Source: Chamaelirium japonicum
Taxonomy: Eukaryota; Streptophyta; Magnoliopsida; Liliales; Melanthiaceae
DNA: 64,000 nt
Direction: 5' to 3'
Assembly (NCBI GenBank): GCA_947650365.1
Contig: OX393549.1
Coordinates: forward strand, 98,018,016-98,082,015
Below are positions 57,018 through 64,000 of this stretch, in pieces. Numbering within the stretch: position 1 is the stretch's first letter; each line of letters starts with the position of its first letter. Below the pieces are notes generated by a model. It saw nothing but the letters and a program-made list of their open reading frames with translations. It was not told the origin of the DNA and made no database searches. Made by a program: the position numbers and the translations under genes.

Positions 57018-57799
57018 AAAAATCTTATTCGTATCCCAAAAATATGTAATTACCTTCCATCTTCCATTCGTTTCTTAATAATCTTCTCAGAGTTTTTTTA
57101 AAATATAGAACATTTTGAATGTCTATTTGACAAGGAAACAGTGGCGACGGATATGATGTCATTGTCATCGGTAACAACAACGGCCACAAAACTCGACGAA
57201 CCCAACCCTCAATTCTCACGATCAGATTCCTTCATTGGAGATCTAACCCCTCTACTAATGGGGAAAGAAGCTAGAGAAGTCGGTATCCTCGCCGGATGTA
57301 TTTAAGATTGGTGTACGTTTAAGAGAGCATATAATTGAGGTATATTCAAAGGGGTGGGTATTTAATTGGGGTATAATCAAGGTGGGATAGGCCATTTAAC
57401 TGGGGTGTATATAAGACTAGTAATGCCCGTGCCTATCGGCACGCACATTCGGCGAGACCGTGACAAAATTTTGATGGAGGAGAATATTTTAAGGGTGACA
57501 ATAATAATTCAAAAGCGGTGATAATATTTCAAGGGAGGTAATAATATTTTGAGGATGAAAAAGAAATGTGAAGATGATCATGTCGGCATGTACATTCGGC
57601 GAGGGAGCACACATTCTTTAAACGCATCCACATTCAGCGGGGGCGCCCGCATTTGGTGAAGGCGCTCACATTCAGTTATGGACGCTCATATTCGGTCGTA
57701 ACGACCATTTATAGAAGATGCTTTTAAGCACCAATCCCTACAATAGTTTGGTTTGAGCTAAGATCCAACCCAAAAAGATACATGTACACTAAACCCCTA

Positions 57800-58000
57800 G
57801 TAAATGGCATATAAAAGAATGACTGTCAATCTATAACTTTGGCCCGTTTACGGCCCCTGTCCCACTCAACCTCAAATAGCATGCAAAAGAACGACTGTGA
57901 TTCAGTTTTGGCTTCAATCGTAACCATCTGTTACTCCAAATACGATTGATGAATCTCACTAAGTCCCAAATGGCATACAAAAGAACGATTGTGATTCAGT
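57800..58000. repeat. Diverged repeats around AAATGGCATACAAAAGAA
   Basis: The phrase AAAT.GCAT..AAAAGAA.GA.TGT occurs three times (about 57805, 57875 and 57967), with following TTCAGTTTT blocks in the last two. It is a diverged internal repeat of the Helitron. Confidence 0.55.
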
Positions 58001-58619
58001 TTTATCTTCAACATTTCTGATCCCTGCTCCCCATTTATAGGGCATGATGGGAATAATGAATCGGTTTATTTAAAGATCAAATTGAAAAAATGTTTATGTT
58101 CCAATCCAAACCGATCAAATCACCATATCTGTCAAATTTTCAAAACACTGCTAGTGCTCTTTCCTTTGACCACCTGAACAGTCCAGCAAAAAAAAAACAA
58201 ATAGAATTCACGAATAATATGCCATGCACTGTGTCGACTCCACTTGCCATATATCTCAAGTCAAAAATTAAAGAATTCATGTAAAACTGCATGATCTTAA
58301 ATTGGGTAAACTTGTGTGTCCAAGCAAAAAAAACAAAGTAATTTTTTTTTTTTGAAGAGTGAAAGGAGAAATGAATCTAGAAAGAAGGCACCATAGGCCC
58401 GGAGTTATGTTTATATCACACTTTTTCCGTATCCAAAAAATAAAAGCAATTCTTAAACACATAAAAATATAACCAATTCCAATCAATTATAAGTACATGT
58501 GTCTTTCTTCAAACGGCAAATTAGGTATAGGTCCTTAACTATTTTGCAATATTAGCAACAAGACACCATAATTTGCTATATTAGCTAAGGTCCCTATAAG
58601 CATACATTCGTCTCCAGGA

Positions 58620-58700
58620 AGAGTATATATTCGTGTTCAGAAACAATATATATTCAATTCAGAAAGAGTATATATTTGTCTTAAGAAAAAGTATATATTC
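58620..58700. repeat. Short tandem repeat around GTATATATTC
   Basis: Four units of roughly 22-26 bases, each with (AG)TATATATTC followed by TTCAGAAA or similar. Confidence 0.65.
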
Positions 58701-58999
58701 ATCGAGAGGGACTTGAGTTATATTTTGAAATTAATATGTCCTGCAACTAAAAGTCATCTCTCAAAAAACTTATGTCAAACTTCTCCTAAAAATGACTTAT
58801 GTCAAACTTCCTACTGTTAGTGGGTGGGTTCTCATTGCTTATCAAGCTCGATGAGGCATGCACATTTTGACAATGAAATAAAAATATAGTATATATTACA
58901 TAAAAAAACATATTAATTATACTGTACTTCGAAAAGAAAAAAAAAAGATTTTTTTACGTTACCCCCAGCTAACTGTGGTAATTAAATAGTATCCTTGTT

Positions 59000-59740
59000 G
59001 ACAAAAAAAAATCCACATGGTCTTCTACAGCAAACCAAGAGAGAGACAGAGAGAAGGGGGTTGTCTTCCACCTTGGCTGTTGGTGATGCCGGAGACCAGA
59101 GGGAAAGTCGAATCGGAGGATGGGGAGCATAGGGTCGCCGGATAGCCAGGCAATTGGCCGGACGATTGACTGTCGGCGGCGCTGGATCTTGATCAAGTGC
59201 AGCCACCCCTCACCTCCATAAACCCCACCGGCCGCCATCAACTCTTCCTATCCCACCTCCACTGCAACCCCGACCCACCCCACTTCCAACCAAACCCTCC
59301 AGGAACTCCACCTTCTCTTTCCCTTCCTCCACAACTCCGGTTATCCCCCCTAGCTCCTCCTCGATCTGCTACCTCCCCCACCCGCAACTCCTCCATCTCC
59401 TCCTCCTCTGCTACCTCCCCCAACTCCAGTTCCTCCTCCTCTGCTAGCTCCCCCACCCGCAGCTCCTCCATCTTTCTCCATCGCTCCAACCGACCTCTGC
59501 CAACCCCGACCCGCAACACCTCAGCTGCTAACTCTCCTTCCTCTACATCGATCACCTCCACTACAACCCGACCCACCCCACCTCCACTGCTCAACCTCCT
59601 CCTTCTCTCTCCCTCCCTCTAACTAACTTTCTTCCTTCCCCCTCCTCACTTCTTCTTCTGATGATCCCTGAACCAGAAAAAAAAAATATTTCAAGAAAAA
59701 AAAAACACAGAGCTTTGTGAGGGTAGCGAGGCCGCTGTGA
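59000..59740. other. Low-complexity CT/CCTCC-rich DNA in Helitron C
   Basis: Long open frames on both strands encode only Pro/Ser/Thr-rich or Glu/Val-rich low-complexity sequence with no domain. They result from CTCCTC repeats. It could include captured exon pieces, but none was recognised. Confidence 0.5.
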
Positions 59741-59754
59741 CCCCGCCGGTGACG

Positions 59755-60160
59755 AAAGCCCCCGCCGGTCGGATCTCGGTCGGGGTCGTGCGTCGCGGTG
59801 CCGGGCTACTCTCTCCGGCCGGTTGGATCTGGGTCGCGTTGAAGGGCTCGTCGGTCGGGGTTGTGCTCCTCTTTCTCTCTCCGCCGGCCGGATCTCGCTT
59901 GGGACCGGGCTCCTCTCTCTTTACTCTCTCCGACCGATTGGATCTAGGTTGCGTTGTCGAGCTCGTCGGTCAGGGCTGTGCTCCTCTCTCTCTCTCCGGC
60001 GGTCGGATCTCGGTTGGGGCCGGGCTCCTCTCTCTTTCTCCGTCGGTCGGGGTCGTAGGTCACGGTGCCGGGCTCCTCTCTGTCCGCTGGTCGGATCTCG
60101 GTCGGGGCCTCCTCTCTCTCTCCGCCGGTCGGTTTTATGGGTCGCGGTACTAGGCTGAGT
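59755..60160. repeat. Degenerate minisatellite (CGGTCGGATCTCGGTCGGGG)
   Basis: A unit of about 55-65 bases, CCGGTCGGATCTCGGTCGGG then CCGGGCTCCTCTCTCTCTCCG, repeats imperfectly about six times. The frames crossing it are repeat translations. Confidence 0.75.
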
Positions 60161-60167
60161 CCTGAGA

Positions 60168-60275
60168 GAGAGAAATGGAGATAGAGAGAGAGAGAGAGAG
60201 AGACGAAAATGAGAGAGATAGACCAGAGATGAGAGAGAGACAGAGAGAGATACGGAGAGAGAGAGAGAGAGAAAC
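60168..60275. repeat. (GA)n microsatellite
   Basis: Interrupted GAGA runs about 105 bases long, adjoining the CT-rich minisatellite. Confidence 0.9.
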
Positions 60276-60742
60276 CGACGGCTTTGATGATTTTTTTGCA
60301 ATAGCTGGACGGGAAAGTAATTATAGGGGAGGGGGACCACTTACCTAACATGTTCCTATTTTTTTTACACGAAAGCCCTCCAAACGATTGTTAAATTTTT
60401 TTTTTTACAATCAGATCCTTCACTAATTTATTACTTAGTCCACTTAATTTCATCCCCAGATTTCAACTCGATTCAATCTTAGTCGTTCCCCTCTTCCTAG
60501 ATGAATCTGACTCGCCCTAGCATCTCATCCCCTCATTCTATCCCTTTCTCAAAGACAGATCATGACCGTTGTTTGTACCCCCCAAAAAATTGTAGCTTAT
60601 TATATAGATGAGGTGTAAGGGGAAAGGGTATTTTTCGAATAGGAGTGGGGTATGATAAAAGAAAACAGGGTGTGTTAAAGTTCGTTGAAAATGGGAGCTA
60701 ATTACATATTTTTGGGGTACGAATAAAATTTCCCTTAAAAAA

Positions 60743-61008
60743 GGGTTATTTTGACTTTGCCTCCCAAACTTTGCCTTGAATTAGACTTTACCCCCATATT
60801 TTTATTAATTAGACTTTACCCCCCAAAACTAACTGTTCCATAAGCTCACCCCCCAAAACTTTATTTCTTATCTGTCAGCTCACCCTTTCTCTTAGATGGT
60901 GAGCTAACGGACCATTTAGTTTTTGGGGGGGTAAAGTCTTATTAATGAAAATATGAGGGATAAAGTCTAATTCAAGGTAAAAATTTGGAGGTAAAGTCAA
61001 AATAACCC
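60743..61008. repeat. Long hairpin MITE with about 90-bp arms
   Basis: The left arm 60743-60832 (GGGTTATTTTGACTTTGCCT...) and right arm 60917-61008 (inverse) match over most of their length, with an internal TTAGACTTTACCCCC block repeated in each arm. The loop is about 85 bases. Read-through RNA would fold into a long stem. No TSD is clear. Confidence 0.85.
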
Positions 61009-62474
61009 CTAAAAAAAACCTGAGTTTTAAGTGGTAAAATGAGCCCCACATGATATATAGGCTGGCTATGGAGTAGTAGACCATACTGGTATCAAGTGGG
61101 TATGGTCCAACCCCTACTACTACCTAGCACCTCCTCCTCCTCCTCCTCCTCCCCATTCTTCTTCCCCCTGCCCTTTGTCTTCCTCTTTTATTCTTCTTTT
61201 GTATGGCCTCTTCTGAAAAAATAGAGCCATGGCCACTTGGCCATTAGGCCGAGTGCGCCTTCAACACTCTCGTCCATTGGAGGCCCAATTAATACATTTT
61301 ATTTGCAGTGCATTCGGCCACAAATGGCCTTGCATGTTGAAGGTATAGCCGAGTGTCTATTTTCCAAGAAGAGGAGAAAGAAGGATAACATGGGGAGGAG
61401 GAAGAAGAAGGGGGGCGGCGGAAAAAGGGTATGAAGATGGACGAAGGAGACGACGATGGTGCGTTGGGACTGGAAACAATAGAGGATGGGTGGCGGGCGC
61501 ACGGATCCGATGAGACAGCAGTGGAAGGTGGCCTACACGGAAACCAATAGCAGAGGAGGAAGGCATATAGGAGATGGTATTGCCCTTGGTAAAATAGTTG
61601 ATTGCCTTCAAAACAAGGTTGCCATCAGTAAACTGTGAGTTGTATATAGCTAGCACAACCTTTTTTTCGGTAAGAAATTAATTACTTTCTTAATTACCAC
61701 CCTACATTTTTAGGTACACTTAAAGCTAAGATACAAACATTCAAATGCATATAATCTTTCATAACAATGGAAAATTTTACTCCCACCCCCTAGCATCATC
61801 ACTCCTTCCCCTCTCTCGTCGACAAGTAGAGGAGATGCCAATGAAGTGCGAGCAGGCGGAGAGGGTGCCGTCAAGGTGGGAGGAGAAGGTGGGCATCGGA
61901 AAGGGGTGGGTGACATGTGTGGAGGCACCGGAGCTAGGAGGAGGAGGTGCCAGATGAAGAGGAGGCTCCAGAGAAAGAGGAGGAGGTGGTGCTGGAGGGG
62001 AAGGATCATCGGACACTCTTTTCACATAAGGGTATTAATTGTCATCTTTTTATCTGCCCCGTTTACAGAGTTGGGGGGACAACTCTTACAAGAAAGTGTA
62101 GTGTAAATAATGAAACCACAAGAAAGATTCTTATATCTTTCTTATAATTTAGATAACCCTTAGGGGAGGTCCCTGTAATTCACCCTTCTATATCAGTTAA
62201 GTTGGGGGTAATTTGTGGGGTGCAAATAGCAACACCCTTCACATATTTTGGCTAACAAACATGCATCTCATTCACATATGGTCTGACTCAGTTGCCTATC
62301 TTGCAAGATTCATCATTAAACAAACCCAAAACCAGCATTTCTTTCTCCCTCCATTGCTCCTTCATTCAAAACCAGCTTTGGATTATATGTTTGATGTGGG
62401 AAAAACAAAAAAAATACCAAAACCCAAAACAAAACCCAAAAAAAAAAAAATTGTAAGTACAACATAATGAACCT
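61009..62474. other. Intergenic region between hairpin and WRKY
   Basis: Holds a (CTC)n run at about 61126-61153, GA/GGAGG-rich stretches (61370-61420 and 61850-62000) and A-rich patches (62400-62450). The stretch next to 62475 is the probable WRKY 3' untranslated region. No gene is seen. Confidence 0.5.
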
Positions 62475-63383
62475 TCAGTTGATGTTTTCCCTATTTTCAA
62501 CTGGAGATGCTGACGCACTCTTTGAGGTTGAGAAGGGCAAGGGAGGTTGGAGAAACATCAACTTTCCTTGCCGGTGGTTCGAGCTAGACGAAGTAGCTCT
62601 AGTCAAGTAACTTGATGCGCACCCAGTCCCGCTTGGAGCGACCGAGTTGAAGTGCTCTCCCCGTTTCAGACTATGTCCCAAACCCTCTCCCCCACCTTGG
62701 ATTCCCTGAGCACCAACGTAGGATGCGATCGCGGCGGTGAGCGCCGACTGGAAGCTCGGGTCCGACGTGATCGCTTTAGCGATCGTGTCCGTCAACGGAT
62801 GCTGGGTTGGAGCGGCCGGAGCTGGGTTGGTGGCTTTCTGCAAGAAAGATTGGTGGAGCTGATCTTGAGGTTGCCTCCCAAGACTCGAAGATCCTATATG
62901 GCCTTGGTTGTATGGTGGAGTTCCATAGCTTAGGTACCCATTGCTCCAAGATGGTGGGGTAGTGTCGGACTCGGAGGAAGAGAGGCTGAAACCCGTTGAT
63001 GAGTAGGTTGAAGAAAGCCTATTGAATTGGGAGGGTTGGGAAGTAGATGGTGGTGCAGTGAGGTCTAGTGTGATGGTGGGGTGGGAAGGGGAGGAAGAGA
63101 TTCTAGGGTTTGGTAGGAACAACTGTCTTGCTCGCATATTATCCGGTAAGCCGAAGCTGAAGCTGTTGAGGTTGGGATTGGTGGCGGAGATGGCGGCAGC
63201 GGGGGTGGAGGATGAGGCTGGGGATCCATTGGCCGGTCGGGGGGCGGATGAGCCGGAGATCAGCATGGACGCGGCGGCGGACGTGGTTGAAGCCATTGCC
63301 GTGGCCGAGATTGGAAGTGGGTGGTTATGGTTCCCTTCGTAGGTGGTGATCAGTATGGACATGTCCTCAGCACATCTTTGCAC
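62475..63383 (-). CDS. WRKY transcription factor, group IIb, last exon (partial gene)
   Basis: The exon begins right after a TTTCAG acceptor with VQRCAEDMSILITTYEGNHN. This is the second half of a WRKY domain including the zinc-ligating H-N-H (exon residues 19-21). The intron position before VQR is the one shared by groups IIa and IIb. LPISATAMASTTSAAASML and the C-terminal LTDTIAKAITSDPSFQSALT are typical of IIb members such as WRKY6, 31, 42 and 72. The rest is Ser/Pro-rich. The stop is TGA at 62475-62477, 302 codons before it. WRKYGQK and the zinc Cys pair must lie in exons beyond 64000. It binds W-box DNA in the nucleus. Confidence 0.92.
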   Translation of the reverse strand: MQRCAEDMSILITTYEGNHNHPLPISATAMASTTSAAASMLISGSSAPRPANGSPASSSTPAAAISATNPNLNSFSFGLPDNMRARQLFLPNPRISSSPSHPTITLDLTAPPSTSQPSQFNRLSSTYSSTGFSLSSSESDTTPPSWSNGYLSYGTPPYNQGHIGSSSLGRQPQDQLHQSFLQKATNPAPAAPTQHPLTDTIAKAITSDPSFQSALTAAIASYVGAQGIQGGGEGLGHSLKRGEHFNSVAPSGTGCASSYLTRATSSSSNHRQGKLMFLQPPLPFSTSKSASASPVENRENIN

Positions 63384-63506
63384 CTGAAATTGAGAATAGG
63401 GAAAAAATCTCTCTTCAGAAAAAAAAAATCTAACCATAAAACAAATTTGACACGCTTATTTAGCTTAATTATTTTTCATAAAAGTGAACCTAATGCATTA
63501 AGATAG

Positions 63507-63636
63507 TGTTAATGTAATGTAATGGGTCGGGTTTACTGTATAGTCGGGTCGGGTTTACTGTACATATATATTGGGCTTGAGTCCCTCAATGGAATGGTTC
63601 TGTTCCTCTCCAAACCCTAGCCGTCGTCTCCTATCA
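63507..63636 (+). repeat. Short LTR (130 bp), TG...CA
   Basis: Starts TGTTAATG and ends CCTATCA, immediately followed by the primer site TGGTATCAGAGCTC (63637-63650). The 130-bp length suggests a TRIM or a short-LTR copia element beginning in the WRKY intron, with the rest beyond the window. GGGTCGGGTTTACTGTA occurs twice inside. Confidence 0.7.
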
Positions 63637-63650
63637 TGGTATCAGAGCTC
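63637..63650 (+). other. LTR-element primer-binding site
   Basis: TGGTATCAGAGCTC directly abuts the LTR and matches the tRNA-Met primer site used by many plant copia and TRIM elements. Confidence 0.75.
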
Positions 63651-63659
63651 TAGGGCGAC

Positions 63660-64000
63660 GGCAGCACCTCCGGCAACCCCCTCCGGCCTCCTTCATCCGA
63701 TCGGCAGCCCCCCCTCCGGCCTTCACCTGATCGGCAGCCCCCCCTCCGGCCTACAGCAACCGCCGGCCCCCCCTCCGGCCCCTCCAGCCACCGCCGACCC
63801 CTCCTGACCCCACCCGAACCCCTTCCGCACCCCCCCCGGCCCCTCCAGTCCCTGCCGGTCCCCCCCCCGGCCCTTCCAGCCACCGCCCGAACCTCTCCCG
63901 CCCCCCCCGGCCCCTCCGGTCACCGCCGGCTCCCCCCCCCCGGCCCCTTCAGCCACCGGCGACCCCCCCCGACCCCACCCGCACCCCTCCCGACCCCCCC
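63660..64000. repeat. C-rich tandem repeat (CCCCCTCCGGCC)
   Basis: Degenerate repeats of CCCCCCTCCGGCC with GATCGGCAG or CACCGCCGAC spacers continue to the window edge. Frames across it are Pro- or Gly-rich translations of the repeat. It may be the start of the element's internal region or an expanded repeat. Confidence 0.75.

Larger units (their letters stand above)
57419..60608 (-). mobile_element. Helitron C, minus strand, 3.2 kb
   Basis: Read on the minus strand it starts TCTATATAATAAGCTACAAT after an A and ends ...GGCATTACTAG before a T. A 6-bp GC hairpin CGTGCC/GGCACG (57430-57445) lies just before the end. Cutting it out leaves an A|T junction inside the TIR element. No Rep/helicase is seen. 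It carries repeats and low-complexity, possibly captured sequence. Confidence 0.65.
57018..60734. mobile_element. TIR element split by a Helitron
   Basis: The left end (TTATTCGTATCCCAAAAATA, 57025-57044, continuing TGTAATTA) is repeated inverted at the right (60695-60727, TTATTCGTACCCCAAAAATA in reverse). TTAAAAAA on both sides (57010-57017 and 60735-60742) may be the TSD but is low complexity. Without the Helitron the element is about 530 bp. Confidence 0.6.

Noticed and set aside
59197-60351. Several 110-140 codon open frames on both strands
   Set aside because: All are translations of CTCC, CGGTCGG and GA repeats and carry no domain.
63571-63956. Pro- or Gly-rich open frames at the right edge
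   Set aside because: They are translations of the CCCCCTCCGGCC repeat directly after an LTR and primer site, not a gene.
1-64000. CRISPR arrays, rRNA or tRNA genes, prokaryotic operons
   Set aside because: The repeats found are transposon ends, tandem satellites or microsatellites, with no regular spacer pattern. No cloverleaf-forming stretch was recognised, though I cannot run a covariance search.

Overview
This is plant nuclear DNA. Three kinds of host gene are visible: a class I (RPD3-type) histone deacetylase on the minus strand (coding exons between 22789 and 6057), an intronless E-class pentatricopeptide (PPR) gene on the minus strand (56849-54987), and the last exon of a group IIb WRKY transcription factor on the minus strand (63383-62475), whose upstream exons lie beyond the right edge. 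The very GC-rich first exon of the deacetylase, followed by AT-richer later exons, suggests a monocot. That is inference, and no species can be named. No bacterial, CRISPR, rRNA or convincing tRNA features were seen.

Layout. 1-6056: degraded repeats downstream of the deacetylase, namely a TIR element, a hAT-like element with an intact 8-bp target-site duplication (TSD), a LINE reverse-transcriptase relic and a copia protease relic. 6057-22789: the deacetylase. Its introns of about 6.8, 3.1 and 5.4 kb hold a LINE RNase H relic, a hAT transposase relic, several non-autonomous hAT-like elements, a TRIM-like element and a 129-bp tandem duplication. 22998-25000: an inverted copy of one of these elements just upstream of the deacetylase start codon, then AT-rich repeats. 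25073-54733: a deep nest of transposons. 54987-56849: the PPR gene. 57018-61008: a TIR element split by a minus-strand Helitron, then a near-perfect hairpin element. 62475-64000: the WRKY exon, then a short LTR with a primer-binding site inside the WRKY intron, running into C-rich repeats.

The nest can be read base by base. A decayed plus-strand copia element (25073-29860) carries a small retroposon and two Helitrons, one inside the other. Next to it a MITE (29917-54733) was split by a minus-strand Ty3/gypsy Tat-lineage element (30092-54528, TSD ATTTT). That element's gag was split by a minus-strand Ty1/copia element (39238-50176, TSD GAGAG), whose integrase was split by a hAT-like MITE (43831-44691, TSD CTCATGGG). 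The right-hand gypsy LTR separately took in a solo copia LTR (51083-53032, TSD GATAT). LTR divergence judged by eye (about 10% for gypsy, about 5% for copia) agrees with this order.

The host genes do not form an operon or pathway; they are neighbours separated by transposons. I found no previously undescribed biological system. The most notable content is the exactly resolvable insertion history, the Helitron-in-Helitron, the gypsy element with two RNase H domains whose 3' region shares a repeat with its LTR, and the hAT-like element families in and around the deacetylase gene.
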